Origin: Sphingobium wenxiniae
GTDB lineage: Bacteria; Pseudomonadota; Alphaproteobacteria; Sphingomonadales; Sphingomonadaceae
Direction: 5' to 3'
Assembly: GCF_007830065.1 (NCBI RefSeq)
Contig: NZ_VLKK01000009.1
Location: 84,098-148,097, forward strand
Length of the DNA stretch: 64,000 nucleotides
Shown one piece after another: positions 36,738 to 45,207 of this stretch. The notes below the pieces were generated by a model. It had not been told where the DNA came from. It made no database searches and was given only the letters and a program-made list of their open reading frames with translations. The translations under genes were made by a program, and so were the position numbers. How positions within the stretch are numbered: the first letter of the stretch is position 1; each line of letters opens with the position of its first letter.

Positions 36738-38195
36738 TCAATCGCGGCGCACCCAATGTTCGATGCGGCGGAACAGGCCGCGCTGTGTCACTGGCTCGAA
36801 CATCTCGTCGGGATTTTCCGGGTCCAGCACTTCATTGTCGGCCAGCCATTGCTGCACGTCATTGAGATTGGGCGTTTCATAGGGACGCAGGGTGCGGCCC
36901 GCCTTGGTCCGCAATTCCTCTATCGCCGCGATCAGGCCACGCTCGGCGATGAGGGCGGAGACGCGCTCTTTCGGCAGGTCGAGATGCTCGGCGATAAGGT
37001 CGTCGCGGATGGCGGCGATCGTCGCCTGCTGACCGTCATTGGCGGGCAGAGCCGTGTCGATCGACATGTCGCATTCGGTGTCGAGGCCAAGGGAGCGGTT
37101 GTTCATGTTGGAGGAGCCGACGCGGATCAGGCGGTCGTCGGCGATCAGAATCTTGGCATGGACATAGATCGGCTCGCCACGCGCGGTGAAGGGATGATAG
37201 AGGCGCAGGCGATTATAGGTATCGCGCGCCTTCAAAGCCTCGAACAGGCGGGCGCGGGCGGTGTCCATCGCCTGCTGCTCCAGCCAGCCGTCAGCCTGCT
37301 GCGGGTTGACGATGACGATTTCGGGACCGTCCGGATCGCCCAGCCGCGCCGCAAGGGCTTCGGCGATGCGGCGGGAGGCGAAATACTGGCTTTCGGCGTA
37401 GATGCAGCGTTTCGCCGCCGCGATCTGGTTGAGGTAGAGCCGTTCGATCTCCTTCACCGGCGGCTGGTCGTCCATTTCCGGCGCGGTGCGGGCAATGGCC
37501 ACGTCCACGTCGCGGAACTGAACCGGCAAGGCATCCGGCCAGCAATCGTCGATGCCTTCCACGGGAGACAGATCGTCGCCCCCTGCCTCTTTCCAGCGCG
37601 CGCGGCTATGGTCGCCCAGCGCCGCCGCGACCGGCCCCTTGAGCGCGGTCGTCGCGTCGTGCCACGGGCCATAGGACGTGCCGTCGGGATGCCTGCGGCC
37701 CGGATCGTCGTCGCGATGGTGGCGCGTGTCCCAGCGGTCGGCGGTCATGTCGATGCCGCCGCAGAAAGCGAAGCAATCGTCGATCACCACGATCTTCTGA
37801 TGATGGGACGCGCCGACCGGATGATGGCTGTCCAGCTTCACGGTGATCCGGGGATGCGCCATCCAGCGCAGCGTCGTCAGCAGGTTGGACGGGCGCAGCA
37901 TCGACTTGAACGCGCCGGTGTCCCAGCGGAGCAGGTAGATTTCGAGGTCCGGCGTGCGCTCCACCAGCCAGCGGATGAAATCGCCGATGATGACAGGCGC
38001 GCCGTCCTTCGCATCCTCCTCGCGGATGAGGCTGATGCGGGCGTCGAAATCCCAGCCGATCAGCATGATCCGCTTCGTCGCTTTCAGCATCGCGGCGCGG
38101 GCGTGGCGGAAATAGGCGTCGGCGTCGATGATGACGCTGGCCTGGGTGGCGCGGGCGATGCGCCAGCAATCCTGGCCCTGGGTCGGGGCGCTCAT
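36738..38195 (-). CDS. phospholipase D-like protein
   Basis: A 485-residue protein with two phospholipase D (HKD) motifs, so catalytically competent. The first is HHQKIVVIDDCFAFCGG near residue 131 and the second is HAKILIADDRLIRVGSSN near residue 343; both have His-x-Lys-x4-Asp. No clear signal peptide; the family includes cardiolipin synthase and endonucleases, and I cannot choose between them. The start ATG 38195 (MSAPTQGQDCW) overlaps the ubiA stop by 4 bp. A longer frame (to 38384) lies inside ubiA and is not real. Confidence 0.85.
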   Translation of the reverse strand: MSAPTQGQDCWRIARATQASVIIDADAYFRHARAAMLKATKRIMLIGWDFDARISLIREEDAKDGAPVIIGDFIRWLVERTPDLEIYLLRWDTGAFKSMLRPSNLLTTLRWMAHPRITVKLDSHHPVGASHHQKIVVIDDCFAFCGGIDMTADRWDTRHHRDDDPGRRHPDGTSYGPWHDATTALKGPVAAALGDHSRARWKEAGGDDLSPVEGIDDCWPDALPVQFRDVDVAIARTAPEMDDQPPVKEIERLYLNQIAAAKRCIYAESQYFASRRIAEALAARLGDPDGPEIVIVNPQQADGWLEQQAMDTARARLFEALKARDTYNRLRLYHPFTARGEPIYVHAKILIADDRLIRVGSSNMNNRSLGLDTECDMSIDTALPANDGQQATIAAIRDDLIAEHLDLPKERVSALIAERGLIAAIEELRTKAGRTLRPYETPNLNDVQQWLADNEVLDPENPDEMFEPVTQRGLFRRIEHWVRRD

Positions 38196-39088
38196 GCGTT
38201 GCCGACCACGAGGCAGGCGAGGAACATGAGCAGTCCGGCGAAACGGTTGGAACGGAATTTGACGAGCGGGTCCGCGCCATCCTCCCTCAAGGTGCCGACC
38301 TGCCAGAGCAGATGCGCGGCCATGGGGAGGAGCGCGATGAGCGCCAGTAATTGCGGCCGGACCTGCCAGATGGCGGCGCTCCACAATGCGAGCGCGAGAA
38401 GATAGCAGAGCGTCACCCCGCCCCGCACATGGCGGCCCATGGACAGCGCGCTGGAGCCTATGCCGATCAACGCGTCATCCTCCCGGTCCTGCAGCGCATA
38501 GATGGTGTCATAGCCCACGACCCAGAAAATGGTTCCGGCATAAAGCAGAAGGCCCGGCAGGGTGAGCGATCCCGCCACCTCGCTCCAGCCCACGAGCGCG
38601 GCCCAGGAAAAGACGAGGCCGAGCCATAGCTGCGGCCATCCGGTGATCCGCTTCATGAAGGGATAGGCGGCGACCAGCGCGAGCGAGGCCAGCGCCACGA
38701 CCTGCGCGTAAAGGCGCAGTTGCAGCAGGACGAGGAGGCCGATGAGGCAGAGCGCAAGGAGCCAGACCCATGCGGCTTTCAGCGACACCGCGCCGCTCGC
38801 CAACGGCCGCGCGGCGGTGCGGGCGACTTTCCGGTCGAGATCGCGGTCGACGATATCGTTGAAGACGCAGCCCGCGCCGCGCATGGCGATGCTGCCGAGC
38901 AGCAGCCAGAGGATCAGCGGCCATTGCCGCGCGCCGCCGGCCAGAGCCACGCTCCACGCGCCCGGCCAGAACAGCAGCCACCAGCCGATCGGCCGGTCCA
39001 GCCGCGCGAGCAGCGCCAGCGCGCGCGGCAGGGCGGGCAGGCGCGCGACGATGCCGCGGGCTTCGCTGTCGGGGACGATCTGTTCCAC
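38192..39088 (-). CDS. ubiA: 4-hydroxybenzoate polyprenyltransferase
   Basis: Inner-membrane prenyltransferase that joins the isoprenoid tail to 4-hydroxybenzoate in ubiquinone synthesis. The 298 residues have several predicted membrane segments and both aspartate-rich motifs of the family: NDIVDRDLD near residue 77 and DREDDALIGIGS near residue 205. The N-terminus (MEQIVPDSEARGIVARLP) is short before the first helix. The phospholipase-like gene is translated from the overlapping ATGA. rsmE is divergent, 87 bp away, and a dispersed-type repeat lies in that gap. Confidence 0.93.
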   Translation of the reverse strand: MEQIVPDSEARGIVARLPALPRALALLARLDRPIGWWLLFWPGAWSVALAGGARQWPLILWLLLGSIAMRGAGCVFNDIVDRDLDRKVARTAARPLASGAVSLKAAWVWLLALCLIGLLVLLQLRLYAQVVALASLALVAAYPFMKRITGWPQLWLGLVFSWAALVGWSEVAGSLTLPGLLLYAGTIFWVVGYDTIYALQDREDDALIGIGSSALSMGRHVRGGVTLCYLLALALWSAAIWQVRPQLLALIALLPMAAHLLWQVGTLREDGADPLVKFRSNRFAGLLMFLACLVVGNA

Positions 39089-39114
39089 TTGCCGTTTCTC
39101 CGTTTGCGCGGCGC

Positions 39115-39140
39115 GTCTCGACTTCGCTCGACATGAGCGG
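39115..39140. repeat. short intergenic repeat between ubiA and rsmE
   Basis: Bases 39115-39140 contain TCTCGACTTCGCTCGACATG followed by AGCGG. I associate this pattern (a TCGA half-site, a CTTCGC centre, a second TCGA) with a dispersed intergenic repeat of sphingomonads; its minus strand encodes the artefact peptide SSEVETR. Only one copy is visible in this window, so dispersal cannot be shown here. Confidence 0.5.
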
Positions 39141-39175
39141 CATTAGGGCGATGCCCGCGAAACGGAAAGACGCAA

Positions 39176-39922
39176 ATGACCGCAACCCCCGCATGGCCGC
39201 CGCAAAGCGCGCCGCGCCTCTATGTCGAAACGCCGCTGGGCGAAGGGGTCGCCGTGCCGGTGGAGGGCAATGCGGCCCATTATCTGATCGGCGTGATGCG
39301 GGTGAAACCGGACGATGTGGTGCTGCTGTTCGACGGGCGATCGGGTGAATGGGCGGCGCGGGCGCGCGACATTCGCAAGCGCGATCTGGTGCTGGTCTGC
39401 GAGACGCGGACCAGGCCGCTGGAACATGTGCCCGATTTCTGGCTCTGCTGCGCCCCGATCAAGAAGGGACGCATCGACCTGATCGCCGAAAAAGCGTGCG
39501 AGCTGGGCGCGGCGAAGCTGCAGCCGGTGCTGACGCGGCGGGCGGTGGTGGACAGGCTGAACCTCGACCGGCTGCGCGCGCATCTGGTGGAGGCGGCGGA
39601 GCAATGCGGGCGGACGGCGCTACCGGAGCTTGGGGAGATGGTGAAGCTGGACGCGCTGCTGCGCGAATGGCCGGATGATCGCTGGCTGTTCTTCGCGGAC
39701 GAGACGGGCGGCGCGCCTTTGGAGCAGGCTTTGCGGGCGCATCCCGGGCCGGCCGCTTTCTTGATCGGGCCGGAGGGCGGATTCGATCCGAGTGAGCGCG
39801 AAGCGATCCGCGCCGTGGCAAAAGCAGTTCCCGTCTCGCTTGGCCCGCGCATCCTGCGCGCGGAGACCGCCGCCATCGCCGCGACATCGGCCTGGATGGC
39901 GCTGAATGGGGATTGGCAATAG
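39176..39922 (+). CDS. rsmE: 16S rRNA (uracil1498-N3)-methyltransferase
   Basis: SPOUT-family methyltransferase that modifies U1498 of 16S rRNA. The 248-residue protein has an N-terminal PUA-like domain with HYLIGVMRVKPDDVVLLFDG and a C-terminal trefoil-knot domain. The SAM-binding knot sequences LIGPEGGFDPSE and LGPRILRAETA are intact. The ATG at 39176 is the natural start. The glutamate-cysteine ligase gene follows 100 bp later on the same strand. Confidence 0.95.
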   Translation: MTATPAWPPQSAPRLYVETPLGEGVAVPVEGNAAHYLIGVMRVKPDDVVLLFDGRSGEWAARARDIRKRDLVLVCETRTRPLEHVPDFWLCCAPIKKGRIDLIAEKACELGAAKLQPVLTRRAVVDRLNLDRLRAHLVEAAEQCGRTALPELGEMVKLDALLREWPDDRWLFFADETGGAPLEQALRAHPGPAAFLIGPEGGFDPSEREAIRAVAKAVPVSLGPRILRAETAAIAATSAWMALNGDWQ

Positions 39923-40022
39923 TTTCATTCCGCAATGGGATTGAAGCCCTTGCGCGCGCGCCCTATCTGTCGCGCTCGCGCTCGCTGTTTGACGCGCGTG
40001 GGGGAAGCATTAAGGGCGGGGG

Positions 40023-41396
40023 ATGAGCACCAGAACCGACTCAGGGGGAAATGATCCCGTCATCGAAAGCCGCGACCAGCTGATCGCGGCCTTTGCCAAG
40101 GGCGAAAAGCCCAAGGATCGCTGGCGGATCGGCACCGAACATGAGAAATTCGTCTATTCGGCGAAGGATCATCATGCGCCGTCCTATGAGGAAAAGGGCG
40201 GCATCCACACGCTGCTGATCGGCCTTACCCGCTATGACTGGCAGCCGGTGTTCGAAGGCGAGAATATCATCGCCCTGTCCGGCCCCGACGGCACGATCAG
40301 CCTGGAACCGGCGGGACAGCTGGAGCTTTCCGGCGCGCCGCTCGAAAATCTGCACCAGACCTGCGCCGAAACGGGCCGCCATCTGGAACAGGTCAAATAT
40401 GTGGGCGACATGCTGGGCCTGGGCTTCCTGGGCCTTGGCATGTGGCCGGACAAGACGCGCGACGCGCTGCCCATCATGCCCAAGGGGCGCTATGGCATCA
40501 TGCTGCGCCACATGCCGCGCGTGGGGTCGATGGGCCTCGACATGATGCTGCGGACCTGCACCATCCAGACCAACCTCGATTATGGCAGCGAGGCGGACAT
40601 GGCGCAGAAATTCCGCGTGTCGCTGGCGCTGCAACCGCTGGCGACGGCGCTGTTCGCCAATTCGCCCTTCACCGAAGGGAAGCCCAACGGATATCTTTCC
40701 TATCGCAGCCATATCTGGTCGGACACCGACCCCGGCCGCACCGGCATGTTGCCCTTCGTGTTCGAGGACGGCTTCGGCTATGAGCGTTATGCGGACTATG
40801 CGCTCGATGTGCCGATGTATTTCGTTTATCGCGATGGCCGATATATCGACGCGGCGGGGCAGAGTTTCCGCGATTTCCTTGCAGGCAAGCTCCCCGCCCT
40901 GCCCGGCGAAAAGCCGACCGAGAAGGATTGGGAGGATCACCTATCCACCGCCTTCCCCGAAGTGCGGATGAAAAGCTTTCTGGAGATGCGCGGCGCGGAT
41001 GGCGGGCCGTGGAATCGTATTTGCGCGCTGCCTGCTCTGTGGGTCGGGCTGCTCTACGATCAAGGAGCGCTCGACGCCGCATGGGATCTGGTCAAGGACT
41101 GGACCATGGAGGAGCGGCAGGTGCTGCGCGATTCCGTGCCGAAGCTGGGCCTCGACGCGCCCATCGCGGGCGGGCGCAAGCTGCGCGACATTGCGGGGCA
41201 GGCGTTGGATATTGCGCGGAGCGGGCTGGCGGCGCGCGGGCGGCTCAACGCGGCGGGCGACAATGAAACAGGCTATCTCTCCGCGCTGGACGAGATCGTG
41301 GCGTCAGGCCGCACCCATGCCGAACGGCTGCTGGAACGCTATCATGGCGAGTGGGGCGGCGACATCAGCCGCATCTATGCCGAAGAAAGCTTCTGA
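40023..41396 (+). CDS. gshA: Glutamate-cysteine ligase (class 3 / plant type)
   Basis: First step of glutathione synthesis. The 457 residues match the alphaproteobacterial and plant-like class rather than the E. coli type. Recognisable pieces include RIGTEHEKFVYSAKDHHAPS, SLEPAGQLELSGAPLENLHQ with the Glu residues that bind metal, and MLRTCTIQTNLDYGSEADMA. The C-terminus has ERLLERYHGEWGGDISRIY. The pathway fits with gloA and gloB in the same window, which use glutathione. The methyltransferase-like membrane gene converges 3 bp away. Confidence 0.95.
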   Translation: MSTRTDSGGNDPVIESRDQLIAAFAKGEKPKDRWRIGTEHEKFVYSAKDHHAPSYEEKGGIHTLLIGLTRYDWQPVFEGENIIALSGPDGTISLEPAGQLELSGAPLENLHQTCAETGRHLEQVKYVGDMLGLGFLGLGMWPDKTRDALPIMPKGRYGIMLRHMPRVGSMGLDMMLRTCTIQTNLDYGSEADMAQKFRVSLALQPLATALFANSPFTEGKPNGYLSYRSHIWSDTDPGRTGMLPFVFEDGFGYERYADYALDVPMYFVYRDGRYIDAAGQSFRDFLAGKLPALPGEKPTEKDWEDHLSTAFPEVRMKSFLEMRGADGGPWNRICALPALWVGLLYDQGALDAAWDLVKDWTMEERQVLRDSVPKLGLDAPIAGGRKLRDIAGQALDIARSGLAARGRLNAAGDNETGYLSALDEIVASGRTHAERLLERYHGEWGGDISRIYAEESF

Positions 41397-41399
41397 CCT

Positions 41400-42701
41400 T
41401 CATTCCGCCGGTTGAAGATCGCCTTCGACCGGCTTTTTCCGACCCGTGATCCACGCGAAGAAGCGCGGCACGGGCGCGTTGCGCTCCATCCATTCGCTAT
41501 AGGCGCGATAATCGGGATCGGCGGAAAGATGCTTTTCCTCCGTCCTGGCGCGCCAGAAATAGACGGCATTGGTGGCCGCCAGCAGCGCGCAGTTGCGGAC
41601 CAGATCGGTCAGGCTGCCTGAAACCGTGAGGAAAGGCAGCGAGGAGAACCACCAGAACAGATTCTTCGAGAGGTAAGCCGGATGGCGCGTCCAGCGATAG
41701 GGGCCATGCGTCAATATGCCGCGATGGGTGAGGTTGGAAAAGCGGATGCCGAAGGCCACCGTCGCCCAGGCATAGATGCCGGTCAGCAGCACCAGCCAGC
41801 CGCCCAGCAGCCATTGCAGCGCCGTGTGGCCTTGCGTCCACATATCCCATTCCGCGCCGCCCGCATGATAATCGAGCGGGCCGCCATTCCCCATCAGCAC
41901 GAACGGTGGATAGCAGATCAGCGCCGCGACCCATCCGGCCAGATAGGGATTGGCCGTGCGGATGTGGGAATCCAGCGGCTTCATCGTCAGCATGTAGCCG
42001 ACCGTCGCCATGCACACGTCGATCATGAACATGACCGCGATCAGGAACGCCGCCAAGGCTACGGGATGGGAAAAGGCTTCGTCGATCCGCCACTGGACGA
42101 CATTGGCAAAATTGCCCGGCACGATGGACACCATGAAGGCGAGGAAGAAGCCCTTCACGGCCCATGCCCGCGCGTGATTGGCCACTTCGCGCATGTCGGG
42201 CGCGCCCGCAGATCCGCCGATCACCCATTGGCCGAAGGCGTAGCTGGCGTCGCGCGGCTCCACCAGCCGTCGGTCGAGCCAGATGACATAGGGGATGGAA
42301 AGAACCAGCAGCCAAGGCGCTACCGCCATGAACAGGTCCATCGCGAAACGGTAGTTGCCGTCCCAATACCAGCGCCCGACGCAGTAGAAGATGGCGATGG
42401 CGAGCCATGTCGCCCACAGGCCGGCGATCTTGACGAGGCTGATGTCACGCACCTCGCTCCACGGCCGCGCCGCGCCCTTCCAGTCGATCCCGGTGGACGC
42501 ATTGCGGTGCACCTTGTCCACGATCAGCGACCATAGCACCATCGGCACCCCGCAGGCGGCCACGGCGGCAAGGCCCGCATTGGGACCGTCCATGCCATAA
42601 TGCCGCGCGACCAGGGTCCACAGGCCAAGCCCGGCGAGGCCGGCCATGCCGACTCCATGGCTGACAGCGGATTTGGGACGGGCTTCGGCGGGCTTGGTCA
42701 T
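41400..42701 (-). CDS. isoprenylcysteine carboxyl methyltransferase-like membrane protein
   Basis: Polytopic inner-membrane protein of 433 residues from ATG 42701 (MTKPAEARPKSAV). The longer frame upstream runs through the neighbouring intergenic region. About ten hydrophobic stretches are predicted. Close to the C-terminus is LTHRGILTHGPYRWTRHPAY, the PEMT/ICMT motif where SAM and the lipid substrate bind, followed by an EEKHLSADPDYRAY stretch, also typical. Its natural substrate is not known; similar bacterial proteins are annotated only by domain. It has no clear operon partner. DUF1345 lies upstream on the same strand, 47 bp away. Confidence 0.8.
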   Translation of the reverse strand: MTKPAEARPKSAVSHGVGMAGLAGLGLWTLVARHYGMDGPNAGLAAVAACGVPMVLWSLIVDKVHRNASTGIDWKGAARPWSEVRDISLVKIAGLWATWLAIAIFYCVGRWYWDGNYRFAMDLFMAVAPWLLVLSIPYVIWLDRRLVEPRDASYAFGQWVIGGSAGAPDMREVANHARAWAVKGFFLAFMVSIVPGNFANVVQWRIDEAFSHPVALAAFLIAVMFMIDVCMATVGYMLTMKPLDSHIRTANPYLAGWVAALICYPPFVLMGNGGPLDYHAGGAEWDMWTQGHTALQWLLGGWLVLLTGIYAWATVAFGIRFSNLTHRGILTHGPYRWTRHPAYLSKNLFWWFSSLPFLTVSGSLTDLVRNCALLAATNAVYFWRARTEEKHLSADPDYRAYSEWMERNAPVPRFFAWITGRKKPVEGDLQPAE

Positions 42702-42748
42702 GGCCCCGCTTCTAGGGAAAAATGGTAAGCAAGCCGTGAAGAACGCGC

Positions 42749-43372
42749 CTATCCGCCCAGCACGTTGATCGTGAAGGCCAATATGCCAAGGTTGAAGACG
42801 AAGGCCGCGATGCAGTGAAAGATGACCAGGCGCCGCACTTCCATGCTGTTGATCGCCACATCCGACGTCTGGAAGGTCATGCCCAGCGTGTAGGAAAAAT
42901 AGATGAAATCCCAATAGCGCGGCTCTTGGGTATCGGGAAAATCGATGCCGCCCTTGTCCTTACCCCGCTCATCGGCGAGATAGAAGATGTGGGCGTAATG
43001 CAGGGCATAGACATGGTTGGAAAACAGCCATGCGAGCGCAAGCGTCGCCAGCACAAGCGCGATCACGGCCCGGTCCGGCCCGCCCTGCTGGCTGACCGCC
43101 ACCCCGACCGCGACCAGTATGACAAGCGAAACGATGCCGGTCAGGACCAGCATCAGTTCGCGATTGGCGTCATTGGCGGCTGCGTTGCGACGCATCATCT
43201 GCGGATCGGCATCCAGCAGCGCAATGGTAGAAAGCAGGAAAGCCAGCGCCGCCACATCGAAACCGGCCATTGCCGCACCATGCCATGGCAGCACCAGCGC
43301 GAACGGCGCGATGGTGACCAGCAAGGCCAGGAACATGACATAGCGCCACGGAAAGAGGGGGGATCGTTTCAT
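42749..43372 (-). CDS. DUF1345 membrane protein
   Basis: A 207-residue membrane protein with five to six predicted helices, starting at ATG 43372 (MKRSPLFPWRYVMF) after AGGAGGC. The C-terminal stretch RYWDFIYFSYTLGMTFQTSD is the conserved DUF1345 signature; the function of the family is unknown. It lies between ruvA, which is divergent, and the methyltransferase-like gene on the same strand. Confidence 0.85.
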   Translation of the reverse strand: MKRSPLFPWRYVMFLALLVTIAPFALVLPWHGAAMAGFDVAALAFLLSTIALLDADPQMMRRNAAANDANRELMLVLTGIVSLVILVAVGVAVSQQGGPDRAVIALVLATLALAWLFSNHVYALHYAHIFYLADERGKDKGGIDFPDTQEPRYWDFIYFSYTLGMTFQTSDVAINSMEVRRLVIFHCIAAFVFNLGILAFTINVLGG

Positions 43373-43455
43373 GCCTCCTATGGAAGGCGCAAAGCGGGCG
43401 CGATGCAAGAGGGGAAGGATAATGAGGGGTGGCGCGGCGCGCATTTGGCTGTAAG

Positions 43456-43470
43456 GAACAGATCATGACC
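43456..43470 (+). promoter_or_regulatory. possible LexA-like site upstream of ruvA
   Basis: The 15-base sequence GAAC-AGATCAT-GACC lies 14 bp before the ruvA ATG. It matches the alphaproteobacterial LexA half-site spacing GTTC-N7-GTTC (GAAC-N7-GAAC on this strand) except for one base in the second half. ruvAB is often SOS-controlled, so the position is plausible but the match is not exact. Confidence 0.3.
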
Positions 43471-43484
43471 AAAAGGCGCGGGGC

Positions 43485-44093
43485 ATGATCGCGAAACTCA
43501 AGGGACGGCTGGACAGCGCCGGCATCGACCACGCCATCATCGACGTGGGCGGCGTGGGCTATCTGGTCGGCGCATCGTCGCGCACATTGGCCGCTTTGGG
43601 ACCGGTGGGCGAAGCCGTGACCGTGCACACCGAAATGCTGGTGTCGGAGGATTCGATCCGCCTCGTCGGCTTTGCGCGGGGGGAGGAGCGCGACTGGTTC
43701 CGCCTGCTGATCGGCGTGCAGGGCGTGGGCTCGCGGGTGGCGCTGGCCATCCTGTCGGCGCTGGAACCGCTGGAACTGCACCGCGCGGTCGCGGCGGGCG
43801 ACAAGGCGATGGTCGCGCGGGCCAATGGCGTCGGCCCCAAGCTGGCGCTGCGGATCGTCAATGAACTGAAAGACAAGATCGGCGTGGCGCCCACGGCCGC
43901 CGGGCCTCTGGGGTCGGGCGGCGTTTCGATTTCGGCAGGCGGATATAGTGCCGATGCCTTGTCCGCGCTCCAGAATCTGGGCTTCCGCCCCGCCGAAGCC
44001 AGCGCGGCAGTGGCTGCGGCGGAAGAGGAGCTGGGCGAGGAGGCAACCCTTGACGCGCTGGTCCGCCTCGCCCTGCGGAAGGCGGCGAAATGA
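43485..44093 (+). CDS. ruvA: Holliday junction helicase RuvA
   Basis: DNA-binding tetramer that guides RuvB branch migration at Holliday junctions. The 202-residue product starts at ATG 43485 ([13 protein letters not shown]). The N-terminal OB domain, two helix-hairpin-helix motifs ([13 protein letters not shown] and [16 protein letters not shown]) and the short C-terminal domain that contacts RuvB ([17 protein letters not shown]) are all present. Its stop overlaps the ruvB start by 4 bp (ATGA). No ruvC lies upstream, since DUF1345 is divergent. Confidence 0.97.
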   Translation: MIAKLKGRLDSAGIDHAIIDVGGVGYLVGASSRTLAALGPVGEAVTVHTEMLVSEDSIRLVGFARGEERDWFRLLIGVQGVGSRVALAILSALEPLELHRAVAAGDKAMVARANGVGPKLALRIVNELKDKIGVAPTAAGPLGSGGVSISAGGYSADALSALQNLGFRPAEASAAVAAAEEELGEEATLDALVRLALRKAAK

Positions 44094-45112
44094 GCGACGA
44101 GGACCGCCTGATCGCCTCCACCCGCCGCGCCGAGGATGTGGACGCGGCGCTACGTCCCAGGACGCTCGACGAATTTATCGGGCAGAAGGCGGCGCGGGAG
44201 AATCTGCGTATCTTCATCGAGGCGGCGAAGGGGCGCGGCGAGGCGCTGGACCATGTGCTGTTCTTCGGCCCGCCCGGCCTTGGCAAGACGACGCTGGCGC
44301 AGATCGTCGCGAAGGAAATGGGCGTGGGCTTCCGCGCCACGTCCGGCCCGGTGATCGCCAAGTCGGGCGATCTTGCCGCGCTGCTCACCAATCTGGATGA
44401 AGGCGACGTGCTGTTCGTGGATGAGATCCACCGGCTCAACCCCGCGGTTGAGGAAGTGCTCTATCCCGCGATGGAGGACCGCGCGCTGGACCTGATGATC
44501 GGCGAGGGGCCGTCGGCGCGGTCGGTGCGGATCGACCTGCCCCGCTTCACGCTGGTCGGCGCGACGACGCGGCAGGGATTGCTGACGACGCCGCTGCGCG
44601 ACCGCTTCGGGATTCCGGTGCGTCTGCAATTCTATACGGTGGAGGAACTGGAACTGGTGGTGCGACGGGCCGCGCGATTGCTGGACCTTGGCATCACCCC
44701 CGACGGCGCGGTGGAGATCGCGCGCCGGTCGCGAGGCACGCCGCGCATCGCGGGCAGGCTGCTGCGCCGGGTGCGCGACTTCGCCAATGTCGCGGGCGCG
44801 GCGGCGGTCGACGCGAAAGTCGCGGACGCGTCGCTCAGCCGGCTGGAGGTCGATCATCTGGGGCTGGACCTCATGGACCGGCGTTACCTGACGATGATCG
44901 CGGACATCTATCGCGGCGGGCCGGTCGGCGTGGAGACGCTGGCGGCGGGCCTTTCCGAACCGCGCGACACGATCGAGGAAGTGATCGAGCCTTATCTGAT
45001 CCAGCTTGGCCTCATCGCCCGGACGGCGCGGGGGCGTTGCCTGAACGGTCCCGGATGGAAGCATCTGGGCCTCAATCCGCCCGCCGGATCACAGGACGGC
45101 CTGTTCGACTGA
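44090..45112 (+). CDS. ruvB: Holliday junction helicase motor RuvB
   Basis: AAA+ motor of the RuvAB branch migrator, 340 residues, normal length. Walker [10 protein letters not shown] begins at residue 60, Walker B is [10 protein letters not shown], and [18 protein letters not shown] contains sensor 1 and the arginine finger. A winged-helix DNA-binding C-terminal domain follows ([13 protein letters not shown] turn near [16 protein letters not shown]). The start overlaps ruvA by 4 bp. The acyl-CoA ligase gene follows 95 bp later. Confidence 0.97.
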   Translation: MSDEDRLIASTRRAEDVDAALRPRTLDEFIGQKAARENLRIFIEAAKGRGEALDHVLFFGPPGLGKTTLAQIVAKEMGVGFRATSGPVIAKSGDLAALLTNLDEGDVLFVDEIHRLNPAVEEVLYPAMEDRALDLMIGEGPSARSVRIDLPRFTLVGATTRQGLLTTPLRDRFGIPVRLQFYTVEELELVVRRAARLLDLGITPDGAVEIARRSRGTPRIAGRLLRRVRDFANVAGAAAVDAKVADASLSRLEVDHLGLDLMDRRYLTMIADIYRGGPVGVETLAAGLSEPRDTIEEVIEPYLIQLGLIARTARGRCLNGPGWKHLGLNPPAGSQDGLFD

Positions 45113-45207
45113 AACCCCAAAACAGCATGGCCGTTACGGCAGAGCGCCGTTATAGCTGCACGGGCGACAGGCGCGCGGCGGAACGGGCCGATAACAGGAG
45201 TGGGCCT

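Noticed and set aside
38196..38384. N-terminal extension of the phospholipase D-like protein
   Set aside because: These 63 codons lie within the ubiA gene in another frame; the ATGA overlap at 38192-38195 is a better start.
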